A stretch of 64,000 nt of DNA from a virus. Location: positions 62,001-126,000 of the IMG/VR virus record IMGVR_UViG_3300028920_000027; one strand, given 5' to 3'. Positions 1 to 7,759 of this stretch are shown here, piece by piece. The position numbers and the translations under genes are program-made. The notes below the pieces were generated by a model. It was not told the origin of the DNA. It did no database searches and saw nothing but the letters and a program-made list of their open reading frames with translations. Numbering within the stretch: position 1 is the stretch's first letter; each line of letters starts with the position of its first letter.

Positions 1-177
1 TGAGACAGGATCAGCGCCCATGTTCTTCTTGATGTTGGCGCGGATAAGGCCAGCTACGTCCTTCTTGGACCCTGCCTTCTTCGTGACTGCCGCCTTCTTG
101 ACGGGAGCCTTCTTCGCCGCCTTCTTGACGGGAGCCTTCTTCGCCGGGGTAGTGATGGTTTTCTTCGTAGCAGCCAT
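1..177 (-). CDS. Histone H1-like lysine/alanine-rich protein (partial)
   Basis: The ATG is at 177 and the frame runs off the left edge, so 59 residues are visible. The N-terminus is Lys/Ala/Pro-rich with the block KKAPVKKAA present twice (from the repeated bases near 100-145), followed by a more ordered part (KKDVAGLIRANIKKNMG). Such sequences resemble histone H1-like or AlgP-like DNA-binding tails, so nucleoid or phage DNA binding is inferred. It lies just downstream of the RuvC-like gene on the same strand (2 bases after its stop). The C-terminal domain is not visible. Confidence 0.75.
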   Translation of the reverse strand, partial: MAATKKTITTPAKKAPVKKAAKKAPVKKAAVTKKAGSKKDVAGLIRANIKKNMGADPVS

Positions 178-179
178 GT

Positions 180-842
180 TCAGGTCTCCACATCCACATC
201 CTCCGGAGCCAACTGACTGAACCGGAAGTATCGACTGTTCTCTTTGAAAGCGAGCCCCGCCCTCGTAGTCTTGCCCGCGTTGCGCCCGCGTGTGTAGGTG
301 TGAATGCGCGCGTAAGAGTTGCGCTCCGAAGGGGTCAGCTCATCCTCACTAATCTTGCCGTTCACGAAATTCCAGAAGCGCGCGGCCTGGCGAGCAACGA
401 TGAAGGCGTCAGCCTCGTTGTGATTCCAGCGCTGGATACCAGTATCCCCCCTGGCAGCGTCCACCATGTCAGCTTTCTCCATTCGACCACGCCGAACCTT
501 GGGATCCATCCGCGCCAACGACTTGAGGCTCGTTGGGTCGAAGTAGACAACATCCTTACGGGACAAGTATGCTGCTTCGTTGACCTGGACAAACAGGCCA
601 TACATCCCTTCGGAAAACTCTTCTCCATACAATGGGGACTCGACCCCCATGGCCTCGACAGGATACCGTTCCAGCAACTCACACGTCCTCTCACGCAAGT
701 AGATGTAGCGCTTCACAAACACCCACTTGGAGGGGGTCGAGAAAACGCCCTTGGCCCGGACCCTAGCCTCACCGCCGACTGAGTTGTCATGGACACACCA
801 GCCGAACCCCGTAAGACTAGGGTCGAGGCCGAGCGTGATCAC
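180..842 (-). CDS. RuvC-like Holliday junction resolvase
   Basis: 220 aa. The N-terminus MITLGLDPSLTGFGW has the RNase H-fold first strand with the expected catalytic Asp (D7). An internal Glu follows a strand (AMGVESPLYG, about residue 68), and the C-terminal NHNEADAFIVARQA block supplies the acidic residues typical of RuvC/phage resolvases. The expected role is cutting four-way junctions during replication or before packaging. The stop overlaps nothing downstream, and the start overlaps the stop of the next upstream gene by 4 bases (ATGA), so it belongs to the same operon. Confidence 0.8.
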   Translation of the reverse strand: MITLGLDPSLTGFGWCVHDNSVGGEARVRAKGVFSTPSKWVFVKRYIYLRERTCELLERYPVEAMGVESPLYGEEFSEGMYGLFVQVNEAAYLSRKDVVYFDPTSLKSLARMDPKVRRGRMEKADMVDAARGDTGIQRWNHNEADAFIVARQAARFWNFVNGKISEDELTPSERNSYARIHTYTRGRNAGKTTRAGLAFKENSRYFRFSQLAPEDVDVET

Positions 843-1720
843 ACGTTGTCGATGACGTCGTTGTAATCGCCCGTATCGTCGTCCATGTCGCTGCCGCCAG
901 CACCATCGTCGATCCCCAGCTTGATCTTGAGATCAGCCGTGGAAAGCGAACGGAACGGATCCAGCTTCTCGTAAAGCTTGACAGCCCTCTCCAAAACCAT
1001 GGCCCTGAACTTGTCATTCCGGCGCCACGTGGCGGGGCCGTTGGCGTTGACATCGAAGTTCTGGAACCCCGAGTTGGTGCAGTCGAGCTTCACGTCCTGA
1101 TGCGCGATGTCGGTACTGTTCTTCTTCAAACTCGCGTTGAGCTTGTGAACCGCCTCGTAGCTCTTTGACGACAGACGCCATGGCTTGAGTCGCCAGTGCT
1201 TAGCCAATCGATCTTTGTCGATAGTCAGCTCCCCGTCCTCTTCCACCGTCGGGTAGATGAGCAACAAGGTGCCGAAGTAATTGCGTATGTCGCCGAGCTG
1301 CTTCCACACAGCATCGGCATCCTCGCCATCTTTGCCCATTCTGGTATACACATAGCCAATACCTTCTTTGTAGTGGGCTTCCCACTTTTTGAACTTGGCG
1401 ACGTTGATGTCGAGCTTCTCCGCTTCCGTTAAAGCGTCAACATCCTTGCCCAGCTTCTCAGCAACCTTGGCCAAGGCTCGGTTTCCGACTTCGACCATCT
1501 GCTCTCGAGTAGCCGTCTGCCCTTCCTTGGCCAACTTCCTCTTGAGGGCCAAGGCCGCCGCGATGGCGATGGGGTGGAAGTAGACAAAAGCCACGAGATG
1601 ACTGCGGCCCTTCTCAGACTTGAACCAGTCCTGCCGGTTGCCGGTTGCGTGCTTCTTGTCCTCGGGTTCTACGCCAATGTCTTCCTCATAAGCGTCGAGG
1701 TCATCAAACGGATCACTCAT
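839..1720 (-). CDS. Conserved phage protein with acidic tail, possible ssDNA-binding protein
   Basis: 293 aa. The N-terminus and C-terminus are acidic (tail about residues 270-293, DDGAGGSDMDDDTGDY). The middle is mixed alpha/beta with a conserved-looking block, NSGFQNFDVNANG, around residue 220. Acidic C-terminal tails are typical of single-stranded DNA-binding proteins, and the gene sits between a resolvase and recombination/helicase genes, so that role is inferred; no diagnostic motif was recognised. It is translationally coupled to the RuvC-like gene. A GGTGTAGAGT promoter-like element lies about 83 bases upstream (1803-1812). Confidence 0.6.
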   Translation of the reverse strand: MSDPFDDLDAYEEDIGVEPEDKKHATGNRQDWFKSEKGRSHLVAFVYFHPIAIAAALALKRKLAKEGQTATREQMVEVGNRALAKVAEKLGKDVDALTEAEKLDINVAKFKKWEAHYKEGIGYVYTRMGKDGEDADAVWKQLGDIRNYFGTLLLIYPTVEEDGELTIDKDRLAKHWRLKPWRLSSKSYEAVHKLNASLKKNSTDIAHQDVKLDCTNSGFQNFDVNANGPATWRRNDKFRAMVLERAVKLYEKLDPFRSLSTADLKIKLGIDDGAGGSDMDDDTGDYNDVIDNV

Positions 1721-1821
1721 GATTCAATCTCCTAACGGTCGCCTAGTGCCCACGGTGCGTTTTCTCTGGCTTGCTTGCGGGTGGACCCAGAACGAACAAC
1801 TGACTCTACACCACGGAATGG

Positions 1822-2802
1822 TCAGAGGTCCTCAAAAAGATCGGAATAGTCCTCTCCTTCTCCATCAAGGAATGCATCCACATCGTCATCCTCGGTGTCG
1901 CCCGTATTGTGGCCCTCACCCCCGCCCTCCCCATCATCCTGGGCTTCCTCTTCCTCGACAGGGCCTTCGCCTTCGCCCTCACCCCCGCCCTCCCCATCAT
2001 CCTGGGCTTCCTCTTCCTCGACAGGGCCTTCGCCTTCGCCCTCTCTCCCATCCTCTTCCTCAACAGGCTCTTCACCGGGGCCTTCACCCTCTCCCTCGTC
2101 GCCGGTCTCGTCGGACAACAGGCTATCAACATCGATACCATCATCCCTGGAAGACCCTTCAGCGAGCTCAGGCTCAGCGAGCTCGACCTTCTTGGCTGGC
2201 GGCGGTTTCTCCGGCTCTTCCGACTTGCCTTCACCCTCGACTCCTTTGAGGATATTCTCGTCGAAAATGACGGATAGCTCGTCCTCGTCGGGGACCCCGA
2301 CCTTCCCTCGACCCTCGCCCGTTTCGTCGCCGTACTGCCCCCCTGCCTCGACCTCGACTTGGAGGAGCGATCGTTGAAGACGAATGGCACTCATTGTCTC
2401 TTGAAGTTCCTGGTGCCGCATCTTGACGGCCTTTTCAACGAAGTCCACGTCAGCAATGGTATGCTTGATCTTCTCGATCTTCTGGTACTCATCCCTTTGG
2501 AGCATAGCGATCATGGCGCGGCGATCTTCGATCGCTGGAAGACGACTGACTCGGTTGTCACTAACCAGCAGGTTCTGGGCGCCAATGTCGTAAGCCGTTT
2601 GAAGCTCGCTCAACTGCATCGTCAACATGTGCTTTTGACGACTGAGCTTGGACCGCAGGACCCCCGCAGCGTTGAGAAAACCACGAGTCTTGCTGATTAT
2701 CCCCATCAGGTACTCAGTACCTCTGGCAGCGGGATTAGGATCAAGCTCAATGACGTAGGTGTCAATCTGGTCGTAGATCTTTTGGGCTTGCTCGGGGGTC
2801 AT
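1822..2802 (-). CDS. Coiled-coil protein with long acidic repeat tail
   Basis: 326 aa, function unknown. Residues 1-170 are helical with coiled-coil character (for example DEYQKIEKIKHTIADV). From about residue 190 the protein is low-complexity and acidic (E, D, G), containing a 21-residue unit present twice exactly (63-bp direct repeats at 1913-1975 and 1976-2038) plus a degenerate third copy. The start overlaps the upstream gene's stop. The tail may act as a DNA mimic or solubility segment, which is speculation. Confidence 0.65.
   Translation of the reverse strand: MTPEQAQKIYDQIDTYVIELDPNPAARGTEYLMGIISKTRGFLNAAGVLRSKLSRQKHMLTMQLSELQTAYDIGAQNLLVSDNRVSRLPAIEDRRAMIAMLQRDEYQKIEKIKHTIADVDFVEKAVKMRHQELQETMSAIRLQRSLLQVEVEAGGQYGDETGEGRGKVGVPDEDELSVIFDENILKGVEGEGKSEEPEKPPPAKKVELAEPELAEGSSRDDGIDVDSLLSDETGDEGEGEGPGEEPVEEEDGREGEGEGPVEEEEAQDDGEGGGEGEGEGPVEEEEAQDDGEGGGEGHNTGDTEDDDVDAFLDGEGEDYSDLFEDL
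1913..2038. repeat. 63-bp tandem repeat inside coding sequence
   Basis: Two adjacent exact 63-bp units (1913-1975, 1976-2038) with a degenerate third copy following. The period is a multiple of three, so the acidic tail of the 1822-2802 protein is lengthened in frame. Confidence 0.9.
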
Positions 2803-3155
2803 GAGTCTGGATTCTCCTGCTTTTCCAACAGCTTCTTGATGCGAACGTCGTATCGCTCGCAGGCAGCCTTCAGCTCACCACTCGCCGTTTGCTTTGAGAC
2901 CATCCGCCGGACTACTGCATCCAAGTAGACCTGGGTCACGATCCTCTTGCTGACGAGGCACGCTACGACCTCAGCTTCCTCGGGAGCCCACCCCTCTCGG
3001 TTTTCCCGCTGAGCCGTAGCCGACACCATGCTCCACCGCTTCTGACCGTTGGCGTCTCGGTCCTCGATGGAGAAACCAATTGTCACTCGACCGAAGCGGA
3101 TCTCACTCTCCAGCTGATTGAGCCGCTCCTGTGGTGTCTGTGGTGTCTTTGGCAT
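2799..3155 (-). CDS. Small phage protein of unknown function
   Basis: 118 aa starting at the ATG at 3155, six bases after the promoter-like GGTGTAAAGA (3162-3171), which implies a leaderless message. The N-terminus is TPQ/Q-rich and the middle carries a strand-rich block (VTIGFSIEDRD). No family was recognised. Its first 53 bases overlap the 3-prime end of the recD-like gene in another frame, so the promoter lies inside recD. The stop overlaps the start of 1822-2802. Confidence 0.65.
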   Translation of the reverse strand: MPKTPQTPQERLNQLESEIRFGRVTIGFSIEDRDANGQKRWSMVSATAQRENREGWAPEEAEVVACLVSKRIVTQVYLDAVVRRMVSKQTASGELKAACERYDVRIKKLLEKQENPDS

Positions 3156-5373
3156 CACCCCTCTTTACACCAATGAGGGCATCCGTGACCGCTTTCCCGA
3201 GCACGGAATTGCGAGATCGGACCTTGTTGTTCTCAATGGCCCGCTGGATGGCACGTTCTTCACCCAGAAGCCAAACCTGGCGTCGGGCGCGCGTCACACC
3301 CGTGTAAAGCAGGTTGCGCTGGAGCATCCAGCCCTGGCTGTTCACAATCGGCATGATCACCACATCGAACTCCGACCCTTGACTTTTGTGCACGGTGATC
3401 GCGTAGGCCAGCTGGAGCTTGTCAGGGGCTTCGCTGAAGGGGAAGGAAACGACGGCATCCCCACCGTGCTCCCCTGCCCCGTGTACGCGCAGGATCAACT
3501 GCTCCTTCACATAGTCGATGCCGTGCAGTTTGGCCATGTCACCGTTGTAGACCTCCCGCTGATAGTCGTTGCGGATGACCATCACACGGTCGCCTACCCG
3601 AAAAAGCATCTCCTCCTTAGTACCGGGTTTGCGGTACCGCCACTCCAAAGGTCCCGGGGGGTTGAGCCGTTCACGAAGAGCTTCATTGAGACTGTTTACC
3701 CCCACAGCACCTTGGTACTTCGGACTCAGCACCTGGAAGTTGGCATCGCGCTCCTTGAGACGAGCAGCCATGTTCACAATGACGGCACGGACCTTCTCTT
3801 CGTCGGGGATCCTTACGAATTTCAGCTCGCTCTCACCCTTAGGTTCACCCAATTCCGGCATCTCACCTCGATTGATGGCGTGACTGCCTCGAACAATAGC
3901 GCTCCGATGACTCTGCCGGAAGATCTGAGTCAGCCGCACTCGGGGAATGGCCTCACAGCTCACCAACTCCTTGAGTACGTTGCCCGCCCCCACACTCGGC
4001 AGCTGGGCATCGTCCCCCACCAAAACGACCATGGTGTCGGGTTGAAGCGCCGACAGCAGACGGTAGAGCAGTTCCTGGTCCACCATGCTGACCTCGTCAA
4101 CGATCACGGCATCACACTCAGTCAAGCGGTTATCAGCATTGTGCCCCCACTCCGAACTGTTGTACCGAAGCTTGCGATGGATCGTGAAGGCATCGTGCCC
4201 CACCACAGCGCCTAAGCGCTTAGCTGCGATGCCTGTGGGAGCCAGCAGCTCGAACCTCAGGTGAAAGGACTCCAGGAGGCGGACCAGGGCGCGCACGACC
4301 GTGGTCTTCCCCGTTCCAGGAAGCCCTGTCAGAACGAGAACTCGCTTGTCGGCAAGTTGCGAAACAGCTTCTCGTTGACTCTCAGACAGCTCGATGCGGT
4401 TGGATCGCTCGTAGTCCTCGATGAAGGGTTCGAGGTCAACCGTGATCTCAGAGGGGAGGATCATGCGAGCCAAGATCTTCGCAGAATCACGCTCGTACCG
4501 GTACAAGGCCGGAGCGTAGATGCCCGTCCCGCGCTCCAAAATCACAGCCCTTCGGTCCACCAGATCCTGGACCACATCACTGAAGTCGTGGTTCTCGAAC
4601 GACCGGGTACGCTCACGGGTCGTTATGTCTACGATGTGCCCCGTCAGCTCCCCCCGCCTCAGGAACAAGTGACCTTGGGTCGTAGCCTGCCACAGCGCCC
4701 ACAGCACTGCGCCCTCTCGACGACGAGGGTCGTCGGTTCCGATGTTGAGTTTCTGCCCCAGCTTGTCGACGGCCTCGAAGGTGAAGCCCTGGACTTCCAG
4801 AAGTCGATAGGGGTTCTGCTGAATGACAACGGGCGCGTCAGACCCAAAGTGCCCGATCACGGCGTCCACCATGTCGGCTCGAAGCCCAGCTTGCTGCATC
4901 AACAGAGCCGTACCCTTGGCCGCCAACATCTGAAGCCAGCCGATGACCGCGGCTTCCACCTGCTCAGGGGAAAACCCTGGGACGGGAACCTGTCGAACTA
5001 AGTCAGGGTCGTTCAGGGCCTCGAACACGTCGCCGTCATGTACCTCGACCCACTTGCGGCAAAACACTGAATCATGGCAGCCCTGCACACAGACATGAAG
5101 AAAGTGGGCTTGGTCTGATGGTCCGGATGCCCAGGGAGCCCAGCTGGTCACCGCGAGCTGGGACCCGTACTTGGGGTGCTTCTTCCACTCCCCCACCAGC
5201 TCCAAAGAGAGATCGGGCTCCAACCGAGAGACACCGTGAAGATTCCCTCGAAAGGTGACGCGCCTGGGCACCGTCCCGGCATCATCGGTGCCCCTTGCAT
5301 CAACATCGATCTGCCCAATCACGAATGCGCCCTCCTGGTACCGAACATCGACGATCCGCCCTCTCAACTTCAT
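3103..5373 (-). CDS. recD2: RecD2-like ATP-dependent DNA helicase
   Basis: 756 aa from the ATG at 5373, which overlaps the upstream stop (ATGA). It has an N-terminal OB-like segment (residues 1-70) and helix-hairpin-helix-like segments. It then shows Walker A GLPGTGKTT, Walker B with VIVDEVSMVD, a Q-rich motif (GDDAQLPSVG) and the C-terminal ITVHKSQGSEFD of the RecD/UvrD C-terminal domain. RecD2 is a 5'-3' helicase not associated with RecBCD. In phages, RecD-like proteins of the Dda family act in replication and recombination. The motifs are complete, so it should be active. Confidence 0.92.
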   Translation of the reverse strand: MKLRGRIVDVRYQEGAFVIGQIDVDARGTDDAGTVPRRVTFRGNLHGVSRLEPDLSLELVGEWKKHPKYGSQLAVTSWAPWASGPSDQAHFLHVCVQGCHDSVFCRKWVEVHDGDVFEALNDPDLVRQVPVPGFSPEQVEAAVIGWLQMLAAKGTALLMQQAGLRADMVDAVIGHFGSDAPVVIQQNPYRLLEVQGFTFEAVDKLGQKLNIGTDDPRRREGAVLWALWQATTQGHLFLRRGELTGHIVDITTRERTRSFENHDFSDVVQDLVDRRAVILERGTGIYAPALYRYERDSAKILARMILPSEITVDLEPFIEDYERSNRIELSESQREAVSQLADKRVLVLTGLPGTGKTTVVRALVRLLESFHLRFELLAPTGIAAKRLGAVVGHDAFTIHRKLRYNSSEWGHNADNRLTECDAVIVDEVSMVDQELLYRLLSALQPDTMVVLVGDDAQLPSVGAGNVLKELVSCEAIPRVRLTQIFRQSHRSAIVRGSHAINRGEMPELGEPKGESELKFVRIPDEEKVRAVIVNMAARLKERDANFQVLSPKYQGAVGVNSLNEALRERLNPPGPLEWRYRKPGTKEEMLFRVGDRVMVIRNDYQREVYNGDMAKLHGIDYVKEQLILRVHGAGEHGGDAVVSFPFSEAPDKLQLAYAITVHKSQGSEFDVVIMPIVNSQGWMLQRNLLYTGVTRARRQVWLLGEERAIQRAIENNKVRSRNSVLGKAVTDALIGVKRGDAKDTTDTTGAAQSAGE
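3162..3171 (-). promoter_or_regulatory. GGTGTANAGT-type promoter element
   Basis: Reads GGTGTAAAGA on the minus strand. The -10-like TAAAGA ends six bases before the ATG at 3155. It is one of the set described in the findings. Confidence 0.6.
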
Positions 5374-5765
5374 TGCAAAGTCTCCAACAAAGGGTAGTGC
5401 TTGACTGTGATGGCCCGGACTGAACGCACGCGGGACCCGAGAACCGCAAACCACCCGTGTGGCCTCATCAACCAAAACTGCTCCCCCCATCGAGGATACT
5501 GAGAAGCCATGACATTCCAAAAGCCGAACCGAGGGTCATCCTCGAACAGGACCAGGGGCACAAGCGTCAAGTAGTCCTCCCCCCAGGCTGCAAACAAAGC
5601 GGACCCTTCGATCCGTCGCATGGGTGGGCTACCCATCTGCATGGCGGATTGGGCATTCCTGTACACTGGAACGTCGTAGTAGGGCCCGACGTTGACCAAG
5701 GGGCACCGCGCCCGCAGGTCATCCCGCAAGTCACGTAGCTGATGAGTCACCTGGCTTTCAACCAC
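5370..5765 (-). CDS. Unknown protein between ligase and RecD-like helicase
   Basis: About 131 aa if the GTG at 5765 is used; a GTG at 5750 is equally possible and no strong ribosome site decides. It is rich in Trp, Phe and Tyr (GFWNVMASQYPRWGEQFWLM), suggesting a compact beta-rich domain. The start region overlaps the end of the ligase gene and the stop overlaps the recD-like start, so all three are coupled. No family was recognised. Confidence 0.6.
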   Translation of the reverse strand: MVESQVTHQLRDLRDDLRARCPLVNVGPYYDVPVYRNAQSAMQMGSPPMRRIEGSALFAAWGEDYLTLVPLVLFEDDPRFGFWNVMASQYPRWGEQFWLMRPHGWFAVLGSRVRSVRAITVKHYPLLETLQ

Positions 5766-7716
5766 CAACCAACTCCAGGAACTCGCGCTCACCAATGCAC
5801 TTGGTACCGTAGGAACGGGCCTTCTTGGCCTTGCTTGTCATAGAGTTGGGGTTCGCCATCACGAGGTACGTCAGCCCCCTGGTCACCCCACTCTTGACAG
5901 AGGCACCCGCCTCGGATGCCAAATTCTCCAAGAGATCGCGCTTGTTCTCCATTGTGCCCGTGAAGCATACTGATTGCCCCGTCAGCGCGCCTTTGGGCCG
6001 GGGACGGATCCCAACCCCTGCCGCCAAAAGCCGCTCGATGAAACCACTGTGGCGCCGTAGCCAGCCGTACAGCGACTGAGCCCGAACGGGCCCTATTCCC
6101 GGAATGGCACTAAATTGGTCCAAGCCAGCCGCCTGCACCTTCTCCAGAGTGTCGTAGCCCGCGTTCACGACCAGCTCGATGGTGCTGACCGAGCACAGGG
6201 GGATGGCGAGGCATCCCAGCCACTTCTCCAGGGGAAGGGGCACGACAGCTCGCAAATTACCGTAGACCGTCTGGGCACTCTTTTCACCCATCCGGTCAAG
6301 GGCCGCCAAATCCGCCACGGAAAGGCCGTAAAGGGCGGGGACATCCCTAGCCAGGCCCTGCTGTACCAGCTTGTGAATGAGGGCCTCTCCGACCTCCAGG
6401 ATGTTGAGCTTCCCGATCCAGTTCCTCAAACGTCCCTCAGCTTGAGCAGGACATTCCCCGAGGTTCGGGCAGATCAGATGCTCCCCCTTGAACTCCAAAA
6501 GACCTCCGCACTCAGGGCACTTCTCGGGCACGGGGGCTGTGGTTCCGGTCCCACGCACCACAGCCGCGATGCGAGGAATCACATCGTTGGCGCGCACCAC
6601 GGCGACAACAGCCCCAACGTCAATACCCAGCCGTTGAATGTACTTCCAGTTGTAGAGGCTGGCTCGCTCAACACGGGTCCCTAGCAAACGCACCGGCTCC
6701 AGGATGGCAACGGGGGTAGCCAGCCCCTGTCCCCCGATTTGAACAATGATCTGCTTGAGCGAGGTATCTCGCCGCACGGGCGGGAACTTGAACGCCACCG
6801 CGCCCACGGGGTTGAGCCCATCAAATCCCAACTCTTCCTGATAGCCCAAGTCATCGAACTCGACCACCAACCCGTCAATGTCGTAGGGAAGCCCTTCCCG
6901 AATTGTCTGCTGGTAGTCGACCCAGATGTCATGAGGGCTCTTGATGCCCGGACGGAAAGCCGTGAGGTAGGCGCTGGGGGTCTCCATGCCTAGGACCTCC
7001 CGGATGTACAAGACCTGTCGGTACCGAGAAGAGTAGTCCCAGTCGGGGGTCTCCAGACCGTCGATCTGGTAAAATAGGACGGTCAGGTGCTTACACCCCT
7101 TCCCATCGTACCGACGGGCGATGCCAGACGCGCCATTGCGGGTGTTAGCGTAGTCGTCCTGGAAGTGCTCCCGGAAGTCGGCCTTCAAGATCACGATCTC
7201 GCCGCGTAAGGTGATCGTCATGGGGGTGTCCAACTCTTGCCGGACCCCCTTCATACGAGCCACGTTGGGCGTGATGTCCTCCCCTTCAAGTCCATCCCCT
7301 CGGGCCACCGCGCGCACCAGCTTCCCGTCCTCGTAGTCCACCGAGACGCTGATCCCGTCCAGCTTGTCGGTGACACAGAGCTTGTTGAGAGGCTCCTGGG
7401 GGTCCTGGGCAGGGTCCTGGGGGTCGGGGCGGGAGTGCTTGCGGATCCAAGCCGTCATCATCTCCTGCGACGACACCTTGCTCAAGGACCCCATGGGGAT
7501 GTGGTGCCGAACCTTAGGCCACTCGCTCATGGCGGGAGCCCCCACCGCGGCTAGCTGAGGGCTGTCGGAACGAATCTCAGACAGCTCGTCGACCATCCCG
7601 TCGTACTCCTCGTCCGACATGATGGCCACGCCATTGTAGTAAGCTTCCCGGGCTTCCTGGATGCGCTCTTCTAACTCGTCGGCACGAGCAGCCTGTACCT
7701 CGTCCAGGATGTCCAT
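5758..7716 (-). CDS. ligA: NAD-dependent DNA ligase LigA
   Basis: 652 aa, near the bacterial LigA length. The adenylation motif is CVTDKLDGISV with the nucleotidyl Lys at KLDG, preceded by the Ia region (YYNGVAIMSDEEYD) that binds NMN. An OB fold, a four-Cys zinc site (CPECGG...CPNLGECPAQ), helix-hairpin-helix repeats (DRMGEKSAQ, AIPGIGPVRAQ) and a C-terminal BRCT domain (LTGQSVCFTGTM) follow. It seals nicks in phage replication. The ATG at 7716 sits six bases after a GGTGTATAGT element. NAD ligases are much less common in phages than ATP ligases. Confidence 0.95.
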   Translation of the reverse strand: MDILDEVQAARADELEERIQEAREAYYNGVAIMSDEEYDGMVDELSEIRSDSPQLAAVGAPAMSEWPKVRHHIPMGSLSKVSSQEMMTAWIRKHSRPDPQDPAQDPQEPLNKLCVTDKLDGISVSVDYEDGKLVRAVARGDGLEGEDITPNVARMKGVRQELDTPMTITLRGEIVILKADFREHFQDDYANTRNGASGIARRYDGKGCKHLTVLFYQIDGLETPDWDYSSRYRQVLYIREVLGMETPSAYLTAFRPGIKSPHDIWVDYQQTIREGLPYDIDGLVVEFDDLGYQEELGFDGLNPVGAVAFKFPPVRRDTSLKQIIVQIGGQGLATPVAILEPVRLLGTRVERASLYNWKYIQRLGIDVGAVVAVVRANDVIPRIAAVVRGTGTTAPVPEKCPECGGLLEFKGEHLICPNLGECPAQAEGRLRNWIGKLNILEVGEALIHKLVQQGLARDVPALYGLSVADLAALDRMGEKSAQTVYGNLRAVVPLPLEKWLGCLAIPLCSVSTIELVVNAGYDTLEKVQAAGLDQFSAIPGIGPVRAQSLYGWLRRHSGFIERLLAAGVGIRPRPKGALTGQSVCFTGTMENKRDLLENLASEAGASVKSGVTRGLTYLVMANPNSMTSKAKKARSYGTKCIGEREFLELVGG

Positions 7717-7722
7717 CGCCGG

Positions 7723-7732
7723 ACTATACACC
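7723..7732 (-). promoter_or_regulatory. GGTGTANAGT-type promoter element before ligA
   Basis: GGTGTATAGT on the minus strand. There are six bases between the end of TATAGT and the ATG at 7716, so transcription would start at or next to the start codon. Confidence 0.65.
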
Positions 7733-7759
7733 GACTAGGAGGCTGGGTCCCTTCCAGGA